Shown here: piece after piece, positions 23,944 through 37,200 of the stretch
Position numbering within the stretch: position 1 is the first letter of the stretch
Layout: each line of letters begins with the position of its first letter
Source of the DNA: Turritopsis dohrnii
Taxonomy: Eukaryota > Cnidaria > Hydrozoa > Anthoathecata > Oceaniidae
Assembly: GCA_027922465.2 (NCBI GenBank)
Contig: BQMF02000043.1
Span: forward strand, 1,054,001-1,118,000
DNA: 64,000 bases
Direction: 5' to 3'
Notes under the pieces: generated by a model
What the model saw: the letters and a program-made list of their open reading frames with translations, nothing else
Database searches by the model: none
Told to the model about the DNA's origin: nothing
Made by a program: the position numbers and the translations under genes

Positions 23944-25263
23944 TCACACTGCGTCGAATAAATACAATGGAGCTGATTTAATGGCTCTATTCAAAGGGAG
24001 ATTATCTTTCATTATGAATAAGCTCTCTTTGATCTCCAGTTGATATGTATTATCTCCAGATGCCAAAATGTCGAAGTCTTTAAAAGAAGCATGATAACGG
24101 CATTCTTTGAGGTAGTCACTAATGGCAGAAGGTTTGGGTTTAATTGACTCACCTGTGAGTGGTGAAATTCCCGTGTGTTCACTTATGCGAGCACGGGGAT
24201 GTCTGTTGGTCTGGCCATAATAGGAGGCGTTGCAGCCCCCACACTTGTGACGGTGTACAACTCCAGAACGCAAGGAATCGGGAATTCGGTCTTTGAATGT
24301 AAACAGACTAAATGTACGTGTTTTTATCTTAAATTACGACAAAGATGTCACAGCAGTTAAGTGATGCACGGATAGATTTTTGTAACTTAGACCTAGAATG
24401 GTAAAACAATCATAAGTTTATTTTTAGGAACAGTACATAAAGTCGGTTTGTGAACGCGATCCAAAAATTTTCGTAAACAACTTTCTATAAACGATGAAGG
24501 GTAATTGTTTTTTCTAAAGATGTCTTTTAACTTTTGCAATTCAGAGTAAAGTTTGTGCCAATTAGAACATATTTTATAACATCTGTGTACAAGAGTGTAA
24601 ACAATACTAAATTTATAACTTTCAGGTAAAAAACAGTGTACACGCCACTAAATGTGGGTTTCCGATAGACTGAAGTTGTGAACTTGCCGTTTTCTCGAAC
24701 AACATGAACATCAAGAAAGGATAATGATTTGTTCCTCTCCACTTCACTTGTAAATTTGATACTAGGATGACATGAGTTCATAAAATCCTGAAAAAGTGCT
24801 ACTTGTTCTTGAGATGAAAATAGAACAAAGATGTCACCAACGTAGCGCCTATAGAATAAAGGTTTACAATTCTCATGGCATAATGGTAGCCAGGTATTCT
24901 CAAGATGACAAAGAAAAAATTGGTCAATGTTGTTCCCAATGGTGAACCCATGGCTACACCGTCTATTTGTTGATACAACACTTCATTAAAGAAAAGATAT
25001 GGTTCGTGTGTGGCAGTTCTTAGAAGAGTCTTGAAATCATCCTTACTTAAGCCATCAAGTGTGTCAGTGTTTTCAAAAAGTAAATCTGCACATAATTCAA
25101 CAGTTTCCATTAAAGGCATATTGGTGAACAGTGAAGTGACATCTAAACTTGCCATAAATGACTTGTAAAAATCTTGATCGCGGATTTCATTGAAAATGGA
25201 TGCTTGACGCATCCGAATATAAAAATGTCGTTTTTTTATTCTTTTTTTTGAATATTCTGTCAA
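23944..25263 (-). pseudogene. Penelope-like element: RT plus GIY-YIG endonuclease, broken
   Basis: Reading on the minus strand, 25263-24799 gives MASLDVTSLFTNMPL and YQQIDGVAMGSPLG, the finger/palm motifs of Penelope-like reverse transcriptases. A frame change leads to FYRRYVGDIFVLFSSQEQV, where the usual YVDD box reads YVGD, so one catalytic aspartate is lost. Then FTSEVERNKSLSFLDV and a further break. At the C-terminus (24273-23944) lies HKCGGCNASYYGQTNRH...EH, the GIY-YIG nuclease of canonical (endonuclease-plus) Penelope elements, with its paired cysteines. The N-terminal RT is missing: at 25260 the sequence switches to a Helitron helicase. No hammerhead ribozyme motif was found nearby. 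Confidence 0.85.
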
Positions 25264-27244
25264 AGATATTGACTATCTTGCAATTTGTTTCTCAAGTCTG
25301 ATTTGTTGTTATTGCTGATATTTGGTAGACCAGTTTTAGTAAAATTGCCAACTGGAATACCTAGGCCAGAATGCAACGTTGTTCCATGTATATTTACAGC
25401 AGCCAAACCAGAAGGAGCAAACAGAAGTACTTTGGGTTTATCCGGTGTGCCAATTCTATACGAAAACAGCTTAGTTATTGCATGATAAATAGTACTAATC
25501 AAGTGGGATTCCCCAACACCTCCGCTTCCTGTCACAAATATCCTTAATGGTTCTACATTTCTTTGATTGTCACAACCCATGTTTTTTACGTATGTGTTTG
25601 CCCAAGTGTAAATGATAGCGAAACTATAGAAGAATTTATTTGGTCATCAGATATTTCGTTTGAAGATACTTTACTTTTCCTAGTGGACCATTAATAACGA
25701 TTTCTTTGAAGAAAACTTTTACGCGATATTGAAAATGTCGAGCTACAAGTACTGGGTTACTATTTAGAATCTCGCATCTGTCCATGTATGAGAGATCGTT
25801 TATTTCTTCTTCTGTCATTGGATACCCTTCAAGGTTTTTGATGATTGTGACTAACTCGTTCCATCTAAGATCAGCGCAAGAAAGGGTTAGAAAAAATGTT
25901 GGAAGTCCTAACTGTTTTACTGTTGCTAGTACTTCTTGTTGGAAACGTTTCCAGTATGCAGAAGTACCTTTAATGGCATTCATAAAGGAATATCCTTGGT
26001 CATTTGAAACAACTTCTCTGACTTTCTTACTGAAGTTTTGACTTAACATTCCAGCAGTTAACTGATTGCCACCAACCTTCTTCATCGTTATGTTAATACT
26101 ACTTGTCAGAGCCGTAGCTGTTGTAAGACAGAATGAGCATTAAATATGTAATCTGGATCTGTGGCAAACATTTTGTTGATAATAAAGAAGTCGTTGATTG
26201 AAATATTTAACTGAACTAAGATAGACATCTCTCTTCGCCTTACATCCAAATTTACCAGTAGGAAAAAGACATGGATGAGCCAGCTCTTCACAATGATCAT
26301 CAATAAGTAAAGATAAAGGTCATTTTCCTTCTCCTGGAGCTTTAATAAGATTCTCTTCGGCCGTTTGTACATGCAACTTGCTAAATGAGTTTCGGTTGTC
26401 GGAACTCTGTAGTCGTTCAGTGGATTTTCATTTTATTCCATGGAATTTGAAATTAACTCTGCTTCGTTATGTTGTTCTTCGTCGTGTAAAGACAAAGGAC
26501 TTTGTTGAATATTATACATGTCAATTGTAATATCATTGTGAAAAGGTTTATTTTCTTTTAAGAACTCAAGTAACACTCTTACTTTTTCCGGACATACTGC
26601 TTCAAATAAAACATAACCTTTGAAAGCTAGTTTCACCATGATTACACCAGTGCTATCAGAGGGTTGTGGAAGGACATTAAACACTTTGTTTATCTCCGCT
26701 GGGATGTTGCAAATGGCACCTTTCACTTTCAGAATTTTTCCTTTAGGCATTACAGCAACTTTCTTAAATAAAAGTCTTTTAGAAACGATACCGGGTGCGC
26801 CAAAAAAAGTGTATACAACCAACAAGCACTCAACAACGCATTACAAGTACACTGAATGGTTTCGCTAAAACGTAAATCACTTTGACTAAAAGAACCTAAA
26901 ATCAACTTGTCAACCTTTACAGGACCAGGATTACTTTCAACATTGTCATCCTGCATCAATTTTTGCCAGTTCCAAAACAAAGTTGCCTGTAGAGTCAGCA
27001 AGCACCGTAAAACGCACGCAGTAACCGCTAGGGCAATGAGCAATTCTAATGACCTCCTCAAATGCCTCGAAGAGGAAATCACGTGGAACTTGAAAATATT
27101 TTTGGTGCATAGAAACAAATGTTTCAGCATCCAGCGAGATGCAATACAAACGAACGCAGCCTGGGGAGACAGAAAAGGTAATAAAATAAATATGCGGGGT
27201 ATCGCAGTAAAGATTTCAACAATTGTGTAAGTGAGACTTAACAA
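25260..27244 (-). pseudogene. Helitron/Helentron Rep-helicase relic with 2A-like motif
   Basis: Minus strand, from the right: DDNVESNPGP, a 2A-like ribosome-skipping motif (26910-26950); then GSFSQSDLRFS and QCTCNALLSACW; then RLLFKKVAVMPKGK and KGAICNIP, a block found upstream of Rep in Helitron-like proteins; DPDYIFNAHSVLQQ; then GLPTFFLTLSCADLRWNELV and NPVLVARHFQYRVKVFF (Helitron_like_N). The HUH nuclease motif that should follow is deleted. The helicase start RIFVTGSGGVGESHL is a PIF1-type Walker A whose lysine is replaced by glutamate, followed by APSGLAAVNIHGTTLHSGLG. Frameshifts and stops separate the blocks. The helicase ends abruptly at the Penelope-like relic. Confidence 0.85.
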
Positions 27245-30206
27245 TAATAGGAATTATGACAAAAACGGCGAGGATGAACAGTAACAAGAGGCCTTTGGGC
27301 CTTAAGGTCAGCGCAAAAGAAAACTAAGAAATTAAAAGCAATGGTGATATTCCTTAGATTATTATATTAGGAAGGCTTATCGTTCAAGGATTAATGCTAG
27401 GAATTTAAGTTTCAGATTTTGAACTGAAAAATTTAAAGGTAACAAAAAAGGGCGTTAAAGAGGGCGCACATAACTGCAAACTAATTACACACAAAATGTA
27501 ACCAGTGAGGGGAAATGAAAGACCAGTAACGTTAACCAAAGGGAAGAATAAACACTAGACTTCCTTTCAAACATGAGCAATTTCAAGGAGGCTAATATTC
27601 GTCGTCCAGTTCAAATTCAAAAATTGTATCAAATTTTCAGGTACACATACATTTGGAAGATGAATTTTGCTAATGCTCGTGTAATGCACGTAAATGCACT
27701 GATTACCATACATTATATAACATAATCAGAAACCATTGACAAATTGTTTACAAAAAGTGCTCGGATCAGATCTTAGACATATAACTTTCATAAAATTAAT
27801 TATATACATATATAAAAATGAATTTTTAGATTAATATCCACTATATTCTCATACTCTGTACGAAAACCTTTCTTACCCTGCTCTTACATGCTACTTAATA
27901 CTGTAATAATGACAGTTTTCAAAACAATAACATCAAAAAAATAATAAAACATTGGGTAAAACTATGAATTTCCTGTTAATCGTAACACAATTTGCCTTTT
28001 GAATCATGGAAAATCCCAAATTAGTTTCCGCTCTACCTTTTCATAAAAGAAAAGGAATACACTTTCATAAAATTACAAACAAACTTTATATGATTGATAA
28101 TCATACAAGCCAATATCAAAATATGACGTGAAAAAGCACCTATATAGCAGTAAATGTTATTGAAACATATTTGAATTCACTAGTCATATTTATAAACAAA
28201 TGTGCAGAAATTTCAGTACAAATATATCAATTATCTCTGCTCTTAACTTCAAATCTGTTCTCCATGAAAGAAATAAAATTCCATTCATCTATAAAATTAC
28301 TAACCTCTTAAGCAGTATATAAAGTACATTTTTTGACAATACAGGTTATTATGATCATCAGAATAAATTACAAAGGGTTATTCAGCATCAGAGATGAATA
28401 TAAATAGAAATACTTGATATATATATATTATACTTGAAATACTAACAATAAATAACAATGAATACCAGAACAACTTTTATATAGACGACTTTCCGAGTGA
28501 TGCAATGTTTATAAACACTGACATTGTTTACTCGATAATTGCTGCATAAAAACTTTCATCATAGAACACTATTGATCAAGTCATTGAGCATGTGCATGGA
28601 TTATTTCACTTACATACTAATATTACATACAATATGATAGTAATCATTTACATTATTATTAAACAAAAAGGGTGATTCTCTCTAGTGTGCAATTGAGCAT
28701 GTGCATGCACTTTCGTAGGAAATAAAATATTATATACATTATACATTTCAAACTGTTTTTATGCGTTTATTGGTATATACCCTAGAAGACCCAAAAACAC
28801 AATGGAAACTCAAGAAAGTCAAAGTCACTTTGGATATTTCCAAACAGTTGGAACCATTTTCGTTATGTATATATTATCTGAAGCTGAAGTTGATTTAACC
28901 GAAATTGATTCTCAAATAATATGCATTGTTGGTTGGTATTGAATCTCATTATCTTTTACTGCAAGGTTTTTATTAACAAAAAACAATAAAATTAAATTGA
29001 TCCTATCCAATCAGTCATTTTTCTTTGATTAGGCAGAAGTAACAGCATTTCATAAAAAACATGATAATAAAAGCGAGACAATAACAAATGAAAATATGTA
29101 AATCCAAGAGAATATGGACCCTTGGAAGCAGCAGAGCTATCATATCCATTAGGTCAATTAACCTATCCCGACACACCACCACAAAAAACTGCGCAAAATT
29201 GAGTATATATATAACCTAAGGTTACTCAAAATACAAAGTCGAAACTATAAGAATTCCTTTGCCTTCTTAGAAGCATAGATATAAAATGAATGGCTGGAGG
29301 CATTCTTGTTTCATTTTATCAAAATTTCGCAAACAAACTGGCTTGAACGTTGAATCTTTCTTATAAATATCTCAGTTTCTCAATATCTCAGTTTCTCAGT
29401 ATCCAAGCTTCTATGCACTCACAAGGAGTATCCAAGCACTCCCTCGAAAGGGAATATAGATAATAATGAAATAAAATAATAATAAAGCCAGCAAGTGACC
29501 TAAAACAAGAGGAAATATAAGTTAATATCAACTGCAATTGCACTGAACTGTGCATACAATAGAGATAAATTGCACTTACTTTAATATTACTGGCTGTGGT
29601 GCCTTCACGAAAGACTGGCAATAACAAATACGAAGTCCTATAAGACAAGAGTAGCATAATGAGATTATGTCTTCAACAAAGAGAAGATAAAGTATACCAA
29701 AACATAGCTAAGGTCATCAGGTCTTTAACAAGAATTCAATAATAAACTAATCTTTTTTCTGACAGTACAAAGCTTGCATTAAACCTTGATCAATGAAAAT
29801 GTATCATTGCAGAATCATTGGTGTTTGTTCAAATATTTTTGGAGAAAGAACTTGTCATAATCAAAGGAAATTAAAACATCCTGATGTTACAACAAAATAT
29901 GGTTACAATTTTTTATAATTCCTGATTCTTTTCCCCCAATTTTCATTTAATTTGAAATAATAAGTTATAAAGGAGCAAACTGGGAATATATGACAAAAAC
30001 CAAAAGCATCTTTTCCGCAAACCTTATGCCTTGATACCACTTTCATCAAACCTTAGAAGGGTAAAATTTCATTCAAAATATCAACCTGTTTTCCTTTCCA
30101 AGTACACCTCATCACAATCTTAAATCTTGTATGAAAGTAGCTGTTGGCACTATCATTGAGTTGAGGTAATAAATAATCTAAAAAATTTTTCGCCGAACTA
30201 AATACT
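27245..30206. other. Unassigned 3-kb AT-rich stretch
   Basis: No coding frame with family motifs and no repeat ends recognised. A phrase GAGCATGTGCATG occurs twice (about 28590 and 28700) and TATCTCAGTTTCTCA is tandemly repeated near 29370. Could be intron, old repeat or intergenic DNA. Confidence 0.35.
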
Positions 30207-30210
30207 TTAA

Positions 30211-30667
30211 GGGGATTTATTTTCGCGTGGATTAATTATAGCGAGCCAAGGGTTTGGGAGCGTTTTGTGTGGGTTCATTTTTGCGAGTCAGGGCTCCCCA
30301 AGGAAAATGTATGGATATATTTTTTGCAAATGTGCCCAATTTTATAATACAGCTTAGACGTAGCAGCGAAAATCACCATTTCCATGCGTGTGAACACTGT
30401 GAAACCATTTGGTGCTTGATAAGTACAAGGAAATATATTACGAAAGGCACACAAAGCCACAAAATGAGCAAATCTTAGGCTCATTTTTTCAACATGTTGG
30501 TGCGATTTACGGCAGCGTCTTACGTTGAATAAAGAAAGAAAAAAATCATAAAATTTTGCGTGGATTTTTTTATTGCGAATCGTTCATGTCTTGACGTTTT
30601 GCGTGGATTTATTTTTGCAAATTTGGCCAAAATTCACAAAAATCAATTCATGCAAAAAATAATCCCT
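30211..30667. repeat. MITE-D copy 1, TTAA target
   Basis: Flanked by TTAA on both sides, with GGGGATTTATTTTCGCGTGG at the left and the inverse at the right. The interior repeats GCGTGGATT and TTTTTGCGAA. TTAA duplication with GGGG-type ends is the signature of piggyBac-like (or Kolobok-like) MITEs. A second copy lies at 53421-53837. The two small frames inside are repeat artefacts. Confidence 0.75.
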
Positions 30668-30839
30668 TTAAGGTAGTGCCATGAAAAAACTATGATGTAC
30701 ATTTATATCTTTAAAGTATTTACATGCATTCTTCTTCTTGAAGATTAGCAAAAGTTCATATGGATAAAAGCACACCGATGCAACTATCAGTAGCCTTGCA
30801 AACTAATGCAAACAAAATTAGTGTAACTCAACTCTAATA

Positions 30840-31521
30840 CCGTCAATCGTCCTAACTTTGAACATCCTCTCTAACTTCAGATGCAAAAAAACACTGTCAA
30901 TTAAACTTAATCCAAAACTTATCATGACTAATCTTAACAAAGACTATGGAGTCAGTTAACTGCACCCTTGAGACAGACGTTGCACAGAGATGTGCAACGT
31001 GATTAGATTACGCATGTGATTTAAGGCTCTATCTAAGCAATTCACACAGACCTCTCAAGTTGCACATATTTATTGTGATGTGATAGAAATTTTAATGCTT
31101 TTATAGCCTTTGCCTTTTCTTAGTGTCTGTCTGGATTTTAAGAAGGCTCTATAGGCACTTCTTGAAAATTTTCCACCGATCAAATATATTCCTTCTATAG
31201 CATTTGTGTGTTCCGTTTCTTTTCGTGGATCTTCAATCAGAAAAGAAAGCTGGGAATGAGATGATATTTTGTGAAAGACAATGGCAAAATTGGAATCTTA
31301 TAATAATGTTTTGTTTTTGTGACATAAATTCATTATTAACCTTCACACACAAGATGATTTAATTCTGCCAAAGTTACTTGCATCTTTTGTAAAAAAAATT
31401 GAAAAAAGTTGACACCATTAATATAACCGGTGATTCTTCACACTTATTGTGTTCTAACATCTTTCTGTTTGTTAGCGTGTCCGAAGTTAGGAAGGCTGTC
31501 CGAAGTTAGGATGATTGACGG
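30840..31521. repeat. Tc1/mariner-type MITE
   Basis: CCGTCAATCGTCCTAACTT at the left and AAGTTAGGATGATTGACGG at the right, each with TA immediately outside. The right TIR carries a nested second GTCCGAAGTTAGGA copy. 682 bp, AT-rich interior, no transposase frame. Confidence 0.75.
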
Positions 31522-32604
31522 TACTTCATAACATAACAGTTGTGTAACAAGATCTTTCAAAAATCCTCATCGTAAAAATCCTCAAAGTATTGGTACCAAG
31601 GTATAATGGTAGTTTCCAAATGAGTGGCCAAAAATAATGCAGAGTTCCTGGGTAATGATTCCAGTGTGAGTGGTCAAGGAAATAAATCAAGACCTTTCTA
31701 GACTTAGTACATAAAATTTGTAATCAATAATACTAATTTGGTTATGAGAGAGTTGATTGGATAAATACGGTGTTATCTCCTGCATCTTTGGAAATATCTT
31801 CTCCCTTTAGTAGTGTGGGTTTTTAGCTGATGCTTGTCATTGGATGTGAACTACCACAAAATGGAGCATATTCAATATGATAAAATAAGAATATTACCTT
31901 TTTTAGCCAGCCAATACAAAGCACAATAAGCAACTTCAACCTTTGAATATCTGGCACGGTTATATGATTGACCAGAACAGGTAAAAACGCTCAAAAAAAA
32001 CTACAGCAACTACTTTAAGAAAACGCAAGTAAACTAAGATAAACTTTATTCCCACACTCTTATTGTCGAAACAGCCGATACAAAGAGTAGGAACGAAGAT
32101 GTGCCCCAAAAAGGCTATTTAAGAGACTAATATGTTTATGAACTATGATGGGAAATAAAACCAATTTTAATAGCATTTAGTAGCATGAATTCATTAATAT
32201 AAACGCAATGTATGCTTGATATCCAGAGATAACTATTAATTTTTTGTTGTGTAACCGTATTCTATCTTACTGATTCCAACGTCTGTATTTTACAACCACT
32301 TTAGAGATATCTTACTGTTGTTACACAGATAGATAGAATGTGTAAACCAAACAATTTCTTACGTATACGTCGGCGGAAATTGAATGAAGGTGAGGTGAGA
32401 AATGAATAAAGATACATATTTAATTGTCCCAGATTTATTGAAAAGTTTTCCATAATATACGAGCAAATAGAATTGATTTATCTTGAAAATGAATATGGTC
32501 TTCTAAGTTTTGGAGCACTTGTGCCAATGTTTTCATCTGTTAATGCAATTAATAATCATGGTGGAATACTTTCCTTCATCAAAGGCGTTTGTGTTGCTAT
32601 AATT
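31522..32604. other. Unassigned DNA
   Basis: No gene recognised. The phrase TTACACAGATAGATAGAATG (about 32323) recurs at 52330 and, slightly diverged, at 54880, linking this site to the duplicated block described there. Confidence 0.35.
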
Positions 32605-33465
32605 TGCAAACAAAATTTAATTTTTTTTATTAAAGAGCCGCGTTTTTTTATACACAAGCTCTTTTAAAAAAGTACGTTAATACACCTCACTGATGTATAA
32701 TTCTTTTATCTTTTCATTAAATTAATTCGTGTTTTACGATTAGACTCTATTTGGTATAAGGCAAATTGCCCCCGGAAAATTGCCCTCCCCATGCAAATTG
32801 CCCCCCGGATGATTGCCCCCCGGAGAATTGCCCCCTGGAAGATTGCCCCCTACTTTGGTTCTTGTTATTAGGAGAATTTCCCCCTGGAAAATCCCCAACC
32901 GGAAAATTCCCCTCTATCATTTTAGAATTATAAAAAAATTAAAACTTTTTTATACATTTTTTTCATTTCACGGGAAATAATAGATCGAGTAAGCACACAC
33001 ACAATTAATAATAATCACTTTGGCATATTTCGACCCTTGGTACAAGAATTGGTATTTCAGACTGTTGTTATTTACTACGGCTCATGCCCCAGATGTTGTG
33101 GTTTGTATCCGCCCTCGAATTTGTACAGGAGAAATTTTGTGACGAGAGTGGCGTCATTGGCTTGCTCAGACTCGGTTGCTTCAAAATAAGTTTGCATCAG
33201 AATGGTTTTTTTCAAAACTTTATCAAATTAAATTTTTTGCCAAAATTGTAAAATTGAAAATTGTAAAATTGAGCTTTGTCAAATGAAACTTGCCAAAATT
33301 ATGTAAGTTGCATGATTCACTGGGGGCAATCTTCCAGGGGGAATTTGATGGGGGGCATTTCACCTGGGGGCAATCTTCCGGGGCGCAATTCACCTGATAC
33401 GACTCTATTTACAGCACAATGATTTTAAAGATAATGCCTGCTTTCCACCAGTAAGATATCTCTAA
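32605..33465 (+). mobile_element. HINE-2 copy 0, left part (5'-truncated)
   Basis: Homologous to the 3' half of the HINE-2 units at 33940-38567 (shared ATGTATAATTCTTTTATC and ACGATTAGACTCTATTT words). It is interrupted by a GC-rich MITE (32753-33400) and by the outer Harbinger at 33466; the remainder, with the 3' end, resumes at 42958. Confidence 0.65.
32753..33400. repeat. GC-rich MITE with 10-bp target duplication
   Basis: Left end GGTATAAGGCAAATTGCCCC, right end reversed GTATCAGGTGAATTGCGCCC. Terminal arms are short tandem repeats of AATTGCCCCCYGGAARATT. GACTCTATTT is found on both sides, and the paralogous empty sites at about 37600 and 38400 read GACCCTATTTAC without the insert. A 9-11-bp duplication suggests a Mutator-like origin. 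Confidence 0.8.
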
Positions 33466-34220
33466 AGGCCCTGATACACCTATGAATTTTTCTTTCGAAA
33501 GATTTAAAATTTTTCTTTCTGAAATTTGTTAAATACTTATTGTTTCCGATTCATGTTTTAAAGCCCTCAAAGAAAACCAGTTGAATTTACCGCCACCCCA
33601 ACCTTTGCCGAAAGATTGTGACGACTTCTGGTATGAAGAAAACCCTGAGCTCTTACCAATAGTGTTTGTTGCCAACGATGCTTTCCCTCTAGGAATTCAT
33701 TGCATGAAACCTTTTTCACAAAAAATGACCGATGAAAAACTAATTTTCAACTACAGGCTTTAACGCATGCGGAGAATAAGTATGAATGTCTTCGGAGTAT
33801 GGGCCAATAGATTTAGGCTTTTTGGAACTAAAGCGCTTCTGAACCCAGGTAAGATTGAACATGTCGTAATGGCATCTCTCGCTCTTCACAATATGTTGCG
33901 CTCGAAATCTTCAGATTCTTACACGGCTACAAGATTTATTACGGTAGCAGCGATAGCGAATACCGTATTAAAACACCCGTGGACTCCTACTCCTACTCCT
34001 CCTACTACTACTACTCCGGCCGAAATGGCAATTTAGTCTGCGATTTAGAGTCTGTGAGTTCCCCACTAAAAACTCACTATAAATTCTAATGAACCAACGC
34101 AGACTTTTGAATTTTCGAAGGTTTCACATCACACACGTTTTCTTTGATATTTTATCACTTAAGTGATGAAGGAATTGATATTAATCAAAAAGGTCTACAT
34201 AAAACTGGGACTTTTAGTTA

Positions 34221-37200
34221 TAGACAGGCAGCTGATGACAAAATTTTACTGGAAAACTTGGTGACAATTCAAGATTACTGAAAAATGACTAATTCGACCC
34301 TCCTGATTACGAATTTCTTTACTGGACTTTATGAAAATTCTGATCTTGGTCACTAGGAGTTTTTGGGGTTTTGATGACGTCACAACATATGACAAAAAAA
34401 TATGACGTCAAATTTGATTTTAAAATGTACCAATCGGTAGATATTTGATAGCTGATCAATTTTTAGTATTACAGTTATGGTTAAAAACCTTCATAAAACT
34501 ATTTACAAATCATTTAATATTGCATGTGACGTCATATAGTAGTCTAGTCTTCATCATACGCGTTCTTTTAGTTTTAGGTGTATTCTTTGCCATTGTTCGA
34601 ATTAACTAAAAAGAATAATCGTATATACGCACTTCCAATTTGCAAACTTAAATACAACATCATTATAAGGCAGGAAAAGTAAAAACAGAACGAAAAGTAA
34701 GTTTTCACTAATCAAAATAAAAAATAATATTGGCAAAATACAAAATACAAAGTAAAGGGTCGTTCTTATATATGGTCTATATATATCTATAGTTCAACGT
34801 ACATACTACAACGTTTATCATTCATCAAAACCTTCGCTATCGTCAGAATCATCACAATCAGAATCACTGCGGCAGTCTTCGTCGTCCTCGTCGTCGAAAT
34901 CATCATCCTTATCAGCACAGTTCGCAGTTATCAGTACACGCACACAAGTCTGTGCAGACAAGTCCATGTGATTTGCAGACACACGCATTAGTTTGACAAT
35001 ACTTTTTGCACCCGCATGATACCAAGCGAAGTACTTGTTCAGGAGCTGGGGGCATCCATTCGATTTTAAGGGTGTTATCTTTCAAAGTCCATCCATAACC
35101 ATCAGGACCTGGCACATCTGTGTGATGATTGTCCAGAGATTTTTTGACAATGGTCGTCACGTACGCTACTCGCTTGCAATGACAGAGTAACGCATCACAT
35201 GTTGGTGGTAATTTCTGTGGATCAGCGACTTTTGATTTGCTGCAAAATGATATATATCTTGCCTCGTTGATGTCCTTACATTTAGTGAATCCATACAATG
35301 AGCAAACAAATTCTTGTATCTTTTGGAAATACTGTACATTAAATGTGAACGTATCAGAGCGACACCCAAACTTTCTGAAAACTTTGATGAAATCTTTAGA
35401 TTTAATCATCAATTTAAAGGCTTTGACTTTACCAATGCCATGAAAAGCACTGGTATATAGTCATTACCGGTGAATGAATGTAATCCTGGCAGAGCTTCAC
35501 AAACATCTTCACCGAGTTCTTCGAATATACTGCGGATGTCTAGAATTCTTCGTCTTTTCCCTGCGCCGGCTCGGACGAATAACCTTGCTACTATCAATCT
35601 TTGAAAATGTAGCGCATAAATTGAAATATCACTATTATGCAAACGGAATGACAACCATGTAGCTACAATGTTGGTAATTGATTCAACGGAAGATTCATTG
35701 TGATTAGTGAAAAGTAAGTGGGTTGGTTCTCTTCTTTCCTTGCCGCCACGATATTGAGAAATTTGACTTTCAGCAGGAGCGAAAGATCTTCTTCGTTGAT
35801 GTAGTGTGTTATTTCTAGGTCGGTGATATTGTTCAATGGTATCGGGATTTAATTGTGTTACTATCCCATTAGTGACATGCATGGAGTGACCTTAAAAACA
35901 TAAGTGACCTTTTTAGATAAAATGTTGGTTGACACGTGTGAATAATAAGTTCCGGTTTGTAAATTTATTGTGGAACACAGATTTAAGGTACATTATGCGA
36001 AAACTAGAGAAGACTTACCCACTGATTGATTCGGGATTGATGTCATTGTTATCCCATACGAAGCTAACAAATAGTGACGGCTGTAGTGCAGACGGACAAT
36101 AACTTTTAACAGATTCATTTTTGATCGCCTCAACTGCCAATGTTGTTTCCAAAAAGTTGACTTCATCGTAAGAGATACCATGCCCAAGACGATTCAACCA
36201 CTGTATCATTGTTTTTGAACCAGTTCTTCTTTTCGTTACCCACGTCAGCAGCGTTTGTTTAGAACAGCGATGGCTTCCATTGGTGGCATTATAGATGATG
36301 TCTTGGCATATCGAAGATATTATGTTTCTTTTTCTGTCACGTAAGCGTGATTTGTGAGACTTACTTACTAACAACGTTATAAGCTTTTCTAGGAGCGGCG
36401 GTATTGCTGTTTTTGCCTCCAGAAGCTCATCTTCGCAAGGTGGCCATCGTGAATAAGTGTTATTCATTTCCTTAATTTCATCCTGAATTTTATTTGCAAC
36501 TTTTTCTATTAGTGAATTAAGTGATGGTGGTTCCTTAAATTCATTTAATTGGTTAATTTTCTTGCTGGCATTTCTAACCTTCTCTAATGAATTATCTGTA
36601 AACTTTCGGAGACAGTGTTGATTATATTGCTCATATAGATGTATAATGCAAGGCCAAGGATACATATCCCTGGCAAGGCGAATTACTTTTTTTCTTTTTT
36701 GGCGTCAATTTAATGCTTAAATAAGAAGTTCGTTTGATTCCTTGTCACTCATGTTCTTCAGACTTGATAATGTAAAAAAAAATCTTCAAGTTTCCCGCGT
36801 GTATTTGTAAGCAACAGCGCAACCGGGGTATTGGTAAAATCTTAAATGTATTTATTAATGTGACATAATGAGAAATTTACTTTAGTTTTTAATTTAATTA
36901 GTTTAACAGTTTTTTATTATAAAAAGTGTAATTAAAGTTTCTTTATCAAGCCTTAAAACGTTGCAGGTGCAATATTGTACACTTTTCTGATTGTACAAAC
37001 CCCCTGAAAGCATTGCACGTGCAAATTGAATTTCGAACAATTCTGTAAGTGAAATTCAAAACATGGCGGACTTCGATGAGTCGAGTGTATTGTGAAAAAC
37101 AAAACACTTTTTGAAGTTTTTTATAAAATATCAGAAGAACTGGGAAGTCCGGTAAAGCTTTTTTGTTTTATTTTTATATCAGGCAGAAGATTTATAGGGT

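Noticed and set aside
37062..37094. Host gene start ATGGCGGACTTCGATGAG
   Set aside because: Ten codons then TGA, and no convincing splice donor that continues a frame; left as a note in the CXC element entry.
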